Assembly: GCF_000002995.4 (NCBI RefSeq)
Contig: NW_025062478.1
Span: forward strand, 5,742,001-5,806,000
DNA: 64,000 bases
DNA from: Brugia malayi
Taxonomy: Eukaryota > Nematoda > Chromadorea > Rhabditida > Onchocercidae
Direction of reading: 5' to 3'
In this document: piece after piece, positions 12,568-25,265 of the stretch
How the letters are laid out: each line of letters starts with the position of its first letter
Numbering within the stretch: position 1 is the stretch's first letter
Translations under genes and position numbers: made by a program
Notes under the pieces: model-generated
Told to the model about the DNA's origin: nothing
What the model saw: the letters and a program-made list of their open reading frames with translations, nothing else
The model's database searches: none

Positions 12568-13783
12568 AATAAATAAAAAATCTGATATCAAGAGAAAGAA
12601 GACCCCTTCATCATATTTTTATTCAGTATATACATGTGCTGCAACTATAAAATAAAGAGATACACTGTTTAAAAAAATGAAAAATGACAAAAAGTACGGA
12701 TATTCGTATGAAATGATTTTAGAAAATAAAAACAATTGCCTGAGGAGGGAGGACATCGTGAGATCATCATCAATTATTAGTTATTATTACCATAGTCATC
12801 AACCAATACCTTATCTAATTATTATGCTATAATGATGATAACTAGAGAAAAACAACACATTAAGAATCTATTATAAAATGGATCAGTGAGATGTATAGAA
12901 GAAAATAGTTAAACCCTCTAGAATGTAAGAAAAAATTTATGAATCACCGGCGTGAAATATATATATATATATAACTTACAAAATAAAAGGTGTGAAAGCT
13001 GTTAAAAGGTGAACATCAAAATGGACTGTAAAACTAAAAAGATTTACAACAGGCACAGTGCTTGACAAACTTTTTTGTGCTAAAACATATCGTAAAACAA
13101 TTATAGCAGCACAAATAAACATTTTTATAACTAGCAAATTACATAAAAAAAGAAAAAGAAAAAAAAAAAAAAACTTTCTCTTCAAATTCAACAATAATTA
13201 TACAAAATTTTTTCCAGAATTTAACAGCAATTTGGACAAAAAAAAGTAATATCCTGTTTAATAAACTACATTTTGGGAGAACTGACCTGAACACCGCATT
13301 GCGGTGAGGTACAGAAAACGACCTGGCAGTGTGGCAGCATACAAGCAAGGTACAGTAAAAAAAATTCTATGCTACTACATGACTGAATTAAAAAAATAAA
13401 AGAAAAACTAATCTTAGTAAATTAGACGGACTAGAATGGGTGGAATTCTGGTTTTCAAGTGGTCTTTGTCCTATCTATATTAGAATCTACTCAAGCTCAG
13501 TAATGGAAGAAATCATCCAAGTTTTTGAAAGAGTCGAAGGCGAAAACAGCATTTTAAATGCACTTTAAATTAAAAACAATTCGTTAATTTTTAGCAAATA
13601 TTTTTGATGAATGAACATCTGCATTTTTTGCATCGAACAGTAAATCTGGAATTATTGTTAAATTTCGGCAAACTCATGCTCACTATAAAGAATTAATGAT
13701 AAAGAGCGCCAAAAATGATAACGTGGGTAAGAAACTAGAAATTATCTCTACCAAAATTATATTAACTGACGAAACGACTTCAA
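12568..13783. other. Convergent spacer, no gene seen
   Basis: This lies between two converging genes and must contain both 3' ends. It holds a TA run near 12957-12972 and an A-rich tract at about 13145-13172. The short frames here look random. Confidence 0.5.
12651..12656 (+). terminator. Poly(A) signal AATAAA
   Basis: A canonical hexamer about 85 bases after the stop codon of the gene ending at 12567; another AATAAA occurs nearly at the stop itself. Confidence 0.5.
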
Positions 13784-16700
13784 TTAATCATCACTTGGGA
13801 TGGCTCCATTAGAATTGTGACTACTTTCTGCAGCATCTGTAAAAGAAAATATCAAAAAAACGAAAATGATTTAAAAAATACTTAATGATTGCTACTAAAG
13901 CATAAAAGCTTAAACAAATTTATGCACCCAGAAATCTAGATTCATACAATCTAAGTAATGTTTCAATCCTTAGATAACTTTTTGAAAACTGAATAATTTC
14001 CATACATAGAAATGCCGATAAATGAATTTTTAAAAGCTTACATTGCTCCCACATGCCACATTTCTTACTTCGAAGTCTTTCCAACAAACTTTTGAAAGGA
14101 TCCTCAAATGCTTTTTTTACCACTTCGACATCAATTTCACCCAGCGAACTTGAACTTTCTTCACTACTAGACGAGTTTATATCACAATTATTGTGCTTAA
14201 ATATATAACTAAGTCAAGGGATGATCCAAACTGAACTGAAATGTGCGCGTCAGCAACAAGATTAACCACGACTTCGAAGTTAACATTACTACTTTTACAA
14301 ACACAACCCAATTAACTAATGAATGATATAAAATTCAATTATAAAAAAATTTAGTTATAACTATAATGAATAGATATCCAACTTAGTTATAACCATAATG
14401 AATAGATGTCAAACTTGATTTATAAATCAATAGTTCCACTTATGAACGATTGAAATAAAATGCTTATTGGACTTACACGTCGAAATGACGTCAAGCGATT
14501 GTTATCACCAGTTAACCCAATTCTTCGCTGTCTCTTCAAAAATCTAAGAAATTATTAAATTTAGAAATCATAAATTCTTTTGTGAAAACGAAAAGTAAAT
14601 CATAAAATTTCCAATAATCTCTCATTATAATGCTTTACACATTCCCGATTTGTATCTTTTACAATCACTGATAAGCAGTTTCCTCATCTGTATTCTTTTT
14701 CCGGTGCATAATATGTTGAGCATAATATACAGAAACCTGCTAGACTCGTGATCGCTTTCAGAACTACTACGACCCTTAACAGAGCGAGACTGCGTGCCAC
14801 AACGGGACCTATTACTGCTAGAAGCATCTCGTCTCTTCCCTGATCGAGAACCATTCCTTCTGCGATCTCTTGAATCGTCGCTGGAACTTTCTCCTCTTAT
14901 TTTTCCCCTCGAAACATCTCAAGACTTAATTTTGTTAATTGAGAGCTACCGTTAAAGAAAAGTGATTTATAACCAGTAACGAATTAAAAATCCAATGAAA
15001 TCAATCAAGTTCACAGAACTATATGAACTTATAAATCACCTGTGCCGTCTAAAATCTCGATCATAACTTGGCATACGATGGTGACTACGTTTCCTAGTTA
15101 ATCGAGCTGGCCGAGAATATCCTTCTCGATGTGTTGGGGAACTGCCGTTTTCTACTTTTATAATAGAAACATTTTGCTGCAAATTGACATATTTTAGAGT
15201 TCAGCGATGCAAAATATTGAAGTTAAAAATATATATGTAACTTACAGAATCAGAATCAGGAATGTTTTCGGATCGTTCCGCACATGGATACGATGGTAGA
15301 CTGTAACGTTTATCACGATTTCCATCAGATATTTGACCAATTTCCATAGAAGAGGGTAGGCTACGTCTTTTCTCGTGGTCTCTGTCATATTCACTAGATG
15401 AAGGACAGCTGCACTGCTGAACTGGAAGTTTTGGAGGAAGAAAAAATTGCCGGCTGAAGCTATCAAAATTCTCCAGCATTGACAAGATATCACTCACCTA
15501 GAAATGTATATTTCTAAATATCTCGAAAATTATAAAACTGGTACTAATTAGGAACAGATATCCCGTCATCGTATTTGATCTTACAGTTGCTTAATACTAA
15601 TAATGCAACTACGGAAAAGTAAATCTGTCCATGGAAAAAATTAAAAGGAAATTTATATGAGTAGATAATCATCTAAACCTCCTGCGCATATTCTGGCTTT
15701 AATAAAAGCTCTTCACGGATTTCGGTCAAAATTTGACCGAGTTTATTTTTCCCTCTCCATTTTGATGGACTCAGTGCATCCGGTTCATTGATGTCCAAAC
15801 CTAAAATACGAAACAGTACAATTTAAGGATGTTTTCCGTCCCGACTCTGATTAAAAAAAAAAAGTAAAAAACTCTGATTAAAAAAAGTGAAATCAACATT
15901 CCCAGAAGAAAAAACTTACCGATGCCCCATTCAAGATCTGTTGGGGAACATTCTACTAGCGTACTACCGTAAGTGTAAAACAGCTTCTTCCGTAACAATG
16001 GATTCTGTGTATATTTGGCAAAATTTCCTCTTCTCATCACATCGCTACTTATTTTGTTCCATCTAATTTATAATAAAGACAAATTAAAAACAAAAGATAA
16101 AGTTTGAAATTGTTAAAGTTAATTCAAATCTTCGTAATAACGATATCTTTAAGGAATTTCATTGTCGTTGAACAAACAATATATTGCACAACTGAACATT
16201 CTACCTACAGAATTTGATAGAAGCACTTTCAACAGGTTTTAGAATGTCTTTTCTGTTACAGACATTCTAAAAGCATAAACTAAATTACGATATGCAAATA
16301 TCCTGACGAGTTTAGCTCATACCAATTGTGATGCTAATATACATTGGGTATTAAGATCAAAATCATTTTTGAGTAAAATTTAACGAACGTTTCGCGCTCA
16401 AAATTCCGGATATTACGTGAAAACATTTTGATTTTTCGTGCATCCCGTTCATTCGCTATTTGCTCCGCTGTTTCACTATCTCCAGCAGAAAGCGCTTTAT
16501 GATACCTGAAAAACAACATTTAATCTATTTTCGTTTCATACGTCTTCAAATTATAAGGATCTTTTGACCAGGTATTCCTTATTTTATTTTATTTTTTGAA
16601 GCAGAATTAAGTTCTTCCCGTTATATGAACTAGGTTCATCCAGACATGGACACAGGAAGAAATATATGGAAATGAATCGCCAAGACATTCGGTTTTACAG

Positions 16701-17094
16701 TGCTTAATCAATCGATGTTTACATCTTTGCAGCAGAAATTTAATGGTTCTTCGAACGAATTCATAACACGAACGACCAAACCATTTTATTCCATATAACA
16801 CATATGTACAAGTCATTTTTCAAAAATCAAGTTTTTAATGAATTCAACTAAATACAGTAAAAATCGAAAGTGAGAACCATATCATTTCATATAAAAAATT
16901 TGTTTATTTTAAAGGAGATAAAATACTAACATGTAGTACTGTTCAGTGGAATAGTACCATCTTTCTTCCGGTTTTCCACTGCCAACATCTTCAAATATTG
17001 CGAAACGACAGGGATGAAAATTGGAAAATGGACTACGGATAGTGAAAAACAGAGTGAATTTTTCACCGCTTTCGGTTGTAACGATATTTGTCAT
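13784..17094 (-). CDS. NADAR-domain protein with Ser/Arg-rich tail
   Basis: Exons in transcript order are 17094-16931, 16505-16389, 16062-15920, 15800-15679, 15497-15246, 15176-15040, 14907-14737, 14531-14477, 14195-14042 and 13836-13784. All phases agree and give 455 residues. Residues 1 to about 180 carry the NADAR (DUF1768, YbiA-like) signature: PFSNFHPCRF (22-31), WYYSTEQYY (46-54), then a VECSPTDLEWGIG segment near 130-142. NADAR enzymes act on ADP-ribose linkages; some reverse guanine ADP-ribosylation in bacterial DarT-NADAR pairs. The second half is low complexity, with SRDRRRNGSRSGKRRD and many other RS/SR pairs and a Ser/Glu-rich end, like nuclear splicing-associated proteins. The substrate in nematodes is not known to me. 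Bacterial family members are about 150 residues, so the tail is a large addition. An AACAG just before the start could be a trans-splice site. Confidence 0.88.
14351..14414. repeat. 32-base tandem duplication in intron
   Basis: Two imperfect copies of a 32-base unit beginning TTAGTTATAAC (14351-14382 and 14383-14414) lie in an intron of the NADAR gene. They differ at about three positions. Confidence 0.85.
16237..16272. repeat. Inverted repeat, 13-base arms, 10-base loop
   Basis: TTTTAGAATGTCT at 16237-16249 is matched by its exact reverse complement at 16260-16272, inside an intron of the NADAR gene. Confidence 0.8.
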
Positions 17095-18608
17095 TACTGT
17101 TATCTCTTCTCCAGTAATAACTCTGTCTCATATCCAAAATACAACAACAAATTAACCTGCAAATAACATGCAGCAAAGAATCAATGATGTGATTCATTAC
17201 AATTCCCTACATTTAACTATTTCTTGTAACTAGCAAGAATGCTAGCGGTTGTTTTACGTAATCTATTTTTCGTTTTGCACAGGGATGATAATCGCAGAAG
17301 ACCTCAGAACTAGCCCTTATATTGCGTGTTTTCCAAGTACGTTTTCAAGGAACTGTACTGTTTAATGAGTTAAAGCTCATTTCATTGCGACACGCTGTGA
17401 TGCATGGAAGCCTCTGATTGGTATCTTCATCAATGGTAGGCAACTGGTATGGTCAATTATTCCATTTAAAATTGTACAGTACCCCAAAATTGTACAGTTA
17501 TTGATAGGTGAATTAGTCTCCTAAAATACTACCACTCTTATGGTAACTTTAGCAGTGATATCACTCATACGTCTCTGGAGACCTTCACAGTCAGTTCAGA
17601 CTTATCAGGAGATTATTCTCCATTATCTACGACTTGCTTGGAATTACGCATCTCTCGAAGGAAGAAATAATATATCTACCTCCTGTATCCACTCAAATTC
17701 ATAACAGAAAAAAGTTGCACGGAAATACTGGTGTAACACCACACGGTATCTATATGACCCCAAACCACAACGACACACCACAACTACCCCTAAGCACAAT
17801 AAACAGGAAAACAATTCAATCCGACCAATATGTCAAAGTTGCTTATATCAAAATATGCGACTCTGCCAGCGACATAAGGAAAATGGGAATCTCTTTTCGT
17901 GATGGAACATGATGGTATAGAAGGTTTTGAATCACAATTTTTTCTGGAGAAATGAAACAGCGAGGCTAGGACCTATGTTCTGTCTCTTTTTCCGGAGTGC
18001 GATGCTGGTTAGCAATACAAGTATCTTGTTCGACCATCTGTGCATGTAAAGTAGGGCAAACGGAATCTTGCCATTGTCAACATAATATTAAGAGACTATC
18101 ATCTTATCACATAATATTAAAGAGATTACCACATGCTGTTATGTTTTGTTTGCAATTATTGTTTATTTCATGTGAGGTGACATGCTAATACAAATTAGAC
18201 TTATTCATTAAGAAAGTGATATTTGCTGTGTTAGAGGGAGAGCGAAATTTTACGATCATAACCATAACTTAAAAGTAATCATTTATGCTACGAAATCTGT
18301 TCTGTGTTACTATATAAAAAGAAATAGTTATTCAGTTGGCGTAAAGGAAAACAGTTATTCAGTAGGAAGAAAATGAGAAATGAGTGCGAAAATATGTTTG
18401 GAAATGTGGGTAAGGATTGTTTAGATTGAAATTTCAGTTCCGTATCTCTTACTGTTTTGCAGTGGATGTTCAAGTGGTATTATTCTTGTTAGGAAACTTC
18501 TCCTTGTTAAAAAATAATTAGGACTGGAAGGACATTTTTGCAGGTGTTATGGTCTCATCAGTATAACACCTGGGGCATTCACTCTCGGTGTTACCACTAT
18601 TTCAGGTG
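17095..18608. other. Divergent spacer between NADAR and DPAGT1 genes
   Basis: It must contain promoters for both flanking genes, which are transcribed apart. A 92-residue frame at 17634-17912 has no recognisable domain and a drifting composition, so I do not call it. No other structure was seen. Confidence 0.5.
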
Positions 18609-21600
18609 ATGTTATCATTATGGGTAAATATACTGCTGAGTTGTGTGGGCGCATATATTTCATACCGCATAATTCTGGAATATATTCCAATCTTTATCAA
18701 GCGTCAAATGTACGGGAAAGATCAGTGCAAAGTATGTATTTAATGTATTATAAGTGTACTGTTATAGAAGATCATTTTCCCTGTATCCCAATTTAGAATA
18801 GACTACCAAAGTGGGTTGGGTATTTTGTAATTTGTAAATTCTAAACATATAAGTTAGCTTTCTGTAAGAGAACTGTTTGATTGGTTGATAGCAGGATACC
18901 TTCAATTTTTTAATCAGATAAATCGGATTGTTTTGGTATAGGGTAGGAAGCTAAACCAAAGCTCTTTTCATTGGAAAACATAGTTCGGATTATTTTTCAA
19001 TCTTTCTTACCTTTTAAGCTTGCAAAATATTGTTTTATGCACTTCTGAAATCTACTATGTTTTACAGAGCTGATTTTGTACGATATATGCATTTTTAGAT
19101 AGATAATATTCCTATTCCTGAACCGATTGGAGTGATATCAGCAGCTGTTTATTTAATTGTTATGTTTTTGTTTATTCCATTTCCAGTTTATGAGTGGTCG
19201 AAGTTCGAGTAAGTTTTATTCCTAACTTTTATGGATTATCATAGCATCCATACTATTAAACCTCTCACATAACATTTTTCAATCTTTGCATTTATAGGTC
19301 ATCCATTCCACATCAAAAATTTTTAATGTTCTTGTCAGCATTGACAGCTATTTGTTCCGCAGTTCTACTGGGTTTTGCCGATGATGTCCTGGATTTACGA
19401 TGGCGACACAAACTTTTATTTCCGACACTTTCATCGCTTCCATTGCTCCTTGTCTATTATGTATCTGGTAAATTGTTTCTTCGTCATTTATGTAGAACTG
19501 TAGGTAAATTAGATGAGCTATGGGAAAGGTTTTTTCTATCATCTGAGGTTCTATTGTTAATTTGAAAGGTAGTTTTGCTTACTTATTTGACTGTATCTTA
19601 GAGATTATGTATCCGTTTTAGGGTCATCAGCTACGATCGTATTACCTTCTTTGATTCAGGCTTTATTCCCAGTGCAAGAATGCATCAACATAGGAATTTT
19701 TTACTACGTTTATATGGGTATGATGGTAAGTCTTCAATCGCGCAAAAAATTTTGAGAAGTATTAATTGTTCATTGCATTAGTTTTTCTGTCAAAAAAAAG
19801 TAAACGAAACTGTCACATTATTATCTTTTATCCTTTGTAGATAGTATTTTGCACAAACGCTATCAATATTTTGGCTGGAATTAATGGACTTGAAGCTGGA
19901 CAAGCTTTTATAATAGCATCTTCCGTTGTTATTTTTAATGCCGTTGAAGTAAGTTTCTATTTTAAAGTCCACGATTTTGATAACGATTGTTGATGATTCC
20001 ACTAGACATTGCGTAAAACTGGAGGAAGAGGAAAGGCGGAGTCTTACGTTTGAAATCGAAAGTCGAAGTTTTACAAACACTTCTTTTAAGTTTCAGAGAT
20101 TCGAATGGAAAGTTTTACTTGGAGTTTTAAAAAGCTGATGAATTTAATTGTATCTTTATTTATTTTTGGTCATTAACAAAGAACATGATCTTATTCTTTC
20201 TTAATCATCAATTCTGTTCCAGAAATTGGTGAACAAATAGAATGGTTTCTTTTTTCAAATTTTAGGAAATAATTTTGAAGTTGAATTAGAAATTAATTCC
20301 AAATGAATTTCATCAGCTTTTTTGCAGTTGTTTCGACTGGATCCATCGGTTTCGTGGTGTCATTCACTTTCCCTATATTTCTTACTGCCTTTTTTAGGAA
20401 CAACATCTGTTCTCTTATATTTCAACTGGTAATTATGTTTAATTAGTTGTTTCTTTGAAGTATTAATTTTTTATTTTACGGCTTGTTTTTCATGTTAAAT
20501 TATCATTCTTGAAAGTTTTATATTTTGTTTCATTGCTCAAAATTTAAGTAATCGGTATATTTAGGTATCCAGCACGAGTTTTTGTCGGTGATACGTTTTG
20601 TTATTGGGCCGGGATGACTTTGGCTTCAGCTTGTATTCTTGGTCATTTTAGCAAAACTATGGCGCTGTTTTTGATCCCACAAGCAAGTTTCTGTCTTTCT
20701 TGCAGCAAATTTTTTCCACTTTAGTTTTTCATTTATTTTAATTTTTGCTTGATTAAATTAATTAGTGTTTCTCGGCAAAATTATTTCTGCTGAACTAATG
20801 AATCACCACAGAATGTTTGATCTTATAAAAAAACCTGTCATTCTCAGATGTGCACTAGTTATATTGTAATTTAGTATTTTATGACAACAAATCAGTATTT
20901 CAAATAAAAAGAGGGGAAGAATACGTTTTGATTTATGCCATATCTTTGAGAGTAAAGATTTGATAATTTCCAGATTTTCAATTTTATGTATTCAATTCCT
21001 CAACTTTTTCATCTTGTCCCTTGTCCGCGTCATCGATTGCCGAAGTATAACAGTAAAACTAACACTGTTGATATGAGTACTGTTGAATTCAAAGAAAACG
21101 GTCATATTTCCAGTTATCTTAAATTACTTTCTTTTCCTCTGCTCGTTGTACTTTGTATATGTTGCGCAGTTCTTTTTTCTTTTTCTTTTTTTTACTACGT
21201 TAAGGTTAAGGAGACAAATTACTCTTCTTTCAGTACTTTTCATTATTCGTGAATGTGTTAATCAGCAATACAAAAATCCATTTACAGAAAACCGTATCAA
21301 ACCACTGCATTTAAGTTTCGTAATTAGTTATATAACTCTTCATTTCAGACTTGAAACCGTTAACCAAGATGGTCCTTGATTTTCTGAATATATTTGGCTT
21401 ATTGTATAAGAAAATTATTGAAAAGAATAATGTGAGGTAGCGGTTTTCATGCTTTATTTTCTGATATGAAGGTTGCTTTTATAAATGAAATCTACCAAGT
21501 TTTTATTTTCTAGATATCCCATCTTTAACTGTTTTAAAGCGAGTAATTTATGCAGCGCGAATATTTTTGAGACGTGAGGTATGAATGATGGTTAAGAGAT

Positions 21601-21865
21601 TTTGAAGTATTTCTTTTATTTGAACGAGGAGGAGGGGATGGAAAAGCTGTTGATAAGTTTGCTTTAGTTTGTTTTCAATGTTTTTTACTTCAGATGGGCA
21701 GTTATCAACAATCTAACGCTACTAAATTTGGTTTTAAAATTCACGGGTCCAGTGCATGAGAAAAAATTGACGGAAATACTTCTAATATTGCAAGTTTTAT
21801 TTTCGGTTCTAGCATTTTTTATTCGATTCTATGTTGCACATTTGATGTATGAAGTTGTTTTATGA
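18609..21865 (+). CDS. DPAGT1: UDP-GlcNAc:dolichyl-phosphate GlcNAc-1-P transferase
   Basis: This enzyme (ALG7) transfers GlcNAc-1-phosphate to dolichyl phosphate in the ER membrane, the first step of the N-glycan precursor and the target of tunicamycin. Exons 18609-18731, 19099-19208, 19298-19467, 19622-19725, 19841-19948, 20328-20428, 20565-20682, 20974-21100, 21349-21436, 21514-21573 and 21694-21865 give 426 residues, close to the human 408. Diagnostic blocks are [14 protein letters not shown] (103-116, catalytic Asp pair), [30 protein letters not shown] and [11 protein letters not shown], with many hydrophobic spans. The start follows an acceptor-like TTTCAG. The intron 20683-20973 uses a GC donor. 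Exons 9 to 11 cover a poorly conserved cytosolic loop, and donor 21101 (GTCATA) is weak, so their borders are less sure. Confidence 0.93.
20683..20973 (+). other. GC-AG intron in DPAGT1
   Basis: The exon ends CCACAA and the intron opens GCAAGT, the usual form of GC donors. The next exon starts ATTTTCAATTTTATG, so that PQ is followed by [11 protein letters not shown], as in other family members. The nearby GT at 20687 would shift the frame. Confidence 0.88.
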
Positions 21866-22623
21866 GTCTTGTTAAATTATAAGTTTAGGACCAACTTTGC
21901 TCAATTTAAAGTATATTGGAAAGTTGAGATCTTACATCGATTTTTGAAAATTTATGTAAAAACAATTGTCTGTGCTCAAAATAATTTCAAATTTTGCGCT
22001 GTTTCGGAATTGAAAATTTTATCGCAGCATAAATAATGGTATTTGTCTGAAACATTTCAAGTTATTTTCATAAAAGTTTCTTTACTCTGCTAGAACAGAA
22101 GAAAAATTTGTAAGATCAATTGAAATTTTGTTTCTGAATCATTAAGATCTCAGTCTTTTCTGATGGCAGCATAGCTATCTGAATGGCAGCATCTCGTAAG
22201 ATGAATGTTTTTATTTATTGTTAGAATATACACCAGAATATAATAAAGTTTCAAATGTCATCATTTGGTTAATATATTTACTAATAACAGCATTATAAGC
22301 ACTCTCTTAAAGATTTCGAGTTGAGGCATACTTTTATTCAAATCTGTCAAGCGTTTCAGTAATACTAGAGCAATGCTTTTTTAATTGTTCTCATTGAATT
22401 TTTTTTTTTTTTGCTATTGAGTGTTAGTGAAGCTCTAATATGTGCGGAAAGGATTACCCTGATTATTCAAGAGTTACAAATACAAAGAAATCAATATTTC
22501 CTTTTTGCCGAAGTCTAGCGAATTTACTGATTGAGAAATAAACACCGTATACAAACAAACAATGCTTAGAATTCCATGCTAATACTTTCAAATTGCTTTC
22601 AAAAAAGTGCATCTGTATACAAT
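21866..22623. other. Convergent spacer, 3' ends
   Basis: About 760 bases between the DPAGT1 stop and the stop of the TANGO2-like gene on the other strand. Nothing else is recognisable. Confidence 0.6.
22242..22247 (+). terminator. Candidate poly(A) signal of DPAGT1
   Basis: AATAAA lies about 375 bases after the stop codon and well before the 3' end of the converging gene. Confidence 0.35.
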
Positions 22624-25265
22624 TCAGATGAGTTCAAAATGAAATATCCTCTCACTCCAAGTCGCTTCGCTCGCTTTTCCCGCTCCTGTCTCCATCGATT
22701 TCTCATAATATGTGGCCCGATTGTTACGATCCACAATAATAATCGTATGTGACCTTCAATTAGAAGAGCAGTAAGATTGTATGAAGACTGCGTTTTAGAA
22801 GACTACTGGAAGTTCATCGATGTTCTTAGAATTCTTGCTAAAATTTGAAGGAAAAATGTACTATATTGGACGATGAAGCTGATAACAGACCTAGTGCCAT
22901 AAGGAATCCCATCGGGATACCTCACGAAAATAGCGGCACGATATTTACAAAGCTCATTAGATCGGCCACAACGACGCTTTAATTGATCATCAGGATAACA
23001 CCTGCAAAACATTCTTGGATCTTAAAAATGTATACTGGCCAATCTCACTAATCATTAGGAGCATATGGAGAAATTGAGTGAATGATATTTTGGAGCGAGA
23101 GTAACTAAAATTCGGAATAGATCTTCCATTTTTTATTTAACGGTTGCTTTGTTCCACTTGTAGAATTATATTTAACATTTAATTTCATATCTGTTTATTG
23201 TAATTATTAACCTTACTATTTTCTACACATTAGATTAATTAATTAATGTATGATCATTAAAGCGATAGTAACTTAGAAAACAGCAAATCTTCCAAATTAA
23301 TTTGATCTTTTTTTATCTCACTGCTTCCTAATATAATTGGAAAATTTACTGATATTTATCAGTGGCTAACTGTAGAAGGCGTTCGATAATTTCTGTTTCT
23401 GAAAGATCTTCGCTGTTTATTTCTTCAATAATATCGCTCACTTTTTCCATACCTCGTTGTACTTTTTTAAACGGTTCACATGACGGACTGTTGCTAAAAC
23501 CATGAATACCTGTAATGGATAGTATGATTCTGAGAAAATAAGAGAAATGATCACGAAAGATCTCATAACATTGATGATTTTTCTCTTTATAAATGTTTCA
23601 AGGAGTTAGCAACCTGGAGGGTATCTGGTAACTTCAATTTTGTCATCTGGCTGGTACGTTAGGCCTGCAACTTCATATTGATCGTATTCATTTCTGAAAT
23701 GCATATTTATTTTATATAAACTAAAAAAAAAAAAAAAACATACGTTCCTGAAAATTTTGAACATTTAGGACATCTGCAGTAACATCATTTAATTATAAAG
23801 TTTTTGATAGGTTTGGATGTTTTTCGAAAAATGTATACAAGAGAGTTAATGAAGATTCTAGTTTTCTGTACTCTGAAACTTTCAATTGTAGGAAAAGCTT
23901 TTTTTCAACACTTTTCATGTATATTGCCACAGGTCAAGCAATGGATTTCAGAATGTTGAGTATTAATGAAGCTTGAATTTAAAAAGTTACCTTTGGAAAC
24001 AAAGTATTTGGAATGCATTGTATCTATTCACGGTATTGATCAACAATTTGCAAAATTCTTCCGGTTTCTTGTTTGATTTCACAAAATCTACTGGCAATGC
24101 ACCTGAAAATACATAGTTTTAACTTTTCACTTTCTCACAGGTCGCAGAATTTGAGAGTTCTTTTGACATATTATTTCTTGAATTTGAATGTTTGTTTAAT
24201 TATAGTTAATTAGCAAAATCAAATGTTACATGTAGCCTGTATCGCAATTTTCCAGTTAGGCCTAGAAAGTTCCTCAAACAACTTTTAAAATTGTTTAAGT
24301 AATAAGAATTAATGAATGCTTGGTGGGAATTCTCAAAGGTGATTTTTTACCTGTAACTAAAAATATATTCTTTTATTTTTGAGGAAATTTTATGGATGGC
24401 TAACAATCTAACCATTGTAACCTAAGATCAAATTCTAGAAACATCGATTTTGCTGCTAATAGTCCTGGTGGTTGTAATTGTTAAATCGAAAGTAGAAAAG
24501 TGAAGAGCGGAAAGACTGAAGTAATCCCAATAAATACATAAAGAATAGAATAAATCACGTAATAAACAGACAGTAATATCTGACCTCTGGTGACAGTGAT
24601 AGAACTTGATTTCATTTGATGTATAGGTACGGTGATTGCTAGTAAATTACTAATGCTACCAATAGCATTCATACACAACCATGTTCCGCGTATACTCTCT
24701 CTCTCGTCTCGTCCTGAAAACATTGTTTTGATTTGAAAGTTCAAAAGTCAAGTTCTAATTTTAAAATTAATAAAATTGGTAAGAATTTCCTATCTCAGGA
24801 TGAACAAGATTTTCAAGAGTTTGTTGAAAACTATCGGTTGATTTATCTTCAATTTTATTCTCTTGAATTCACTTTCATTTTAACACCATTTTTTTGTTAT
24901 TTTAATCCTAGTTTTTGTTATAGATATAATCTTTACTTTATTTAGATATAATCTTTATGTTATGGATATAATCTTTATTTTTTTTTATAAATAATGTTTA
25001 CTTTTACTGTAACCACAGTCCCTCCCAGAACGGAATGAAATGATAGATGCAATCATTTATACTCTCGTATGTTTAACTTAGCAGTCCATCATTAATCATC
25101 AAAATCACCACTGAACGATTGTGAATATGAAGTACCGGCAAGGATGCCATTTTCCCATCTGGCGGTACTAGTTGGCCGATTGAGCAACTCATCACGATTG
25201 TTTAGCAGGATCAGTTTATATTTGGCGTCTGGATTGTGCTCAACGTACACAAAAGTTATGCACAT
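22624..25265 (-). CDS. TANGO2: TANGO2/HRG-9 family protein, diverged copy 1
   Basis: Exons in transcript order are 25265-25136, 24713-24585, 24102-23991, 23693-23614, 23509-23350, 23001-22891 and 22753-22624. They give 283 residues with all phases agreeing (human TANGO2 is 276). The N terminus MCITFVYVEH followed by LILLNNRDELLNRPT (18-32) is the NRDE hallmark. Later blocks are GIHGFSNSP, YGTR and HTIIIVDRNNRATYYEKSM. TANGO2 relatives are small soluble proteins linked to heme trafficking (C. elegans HRG-9/HRG-10) and to lipid and acyl-CoA handling. This copy is changed in the usually conserved GGTWLG motif, which reads RGTWLC here. The next gene upstream, on the same strand, is a second copy with the same exon plan, and exons 5 and 6 have identical lengths in both (160 and 111 bases). 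Confidence 0.92.

Noticed and set aside
17634..17912. 92-residue frame on + between the NADAR and DPAGT1 genes
   Set aside because: No recognisable domain, no clear splice partners and a composition like its surroundings.
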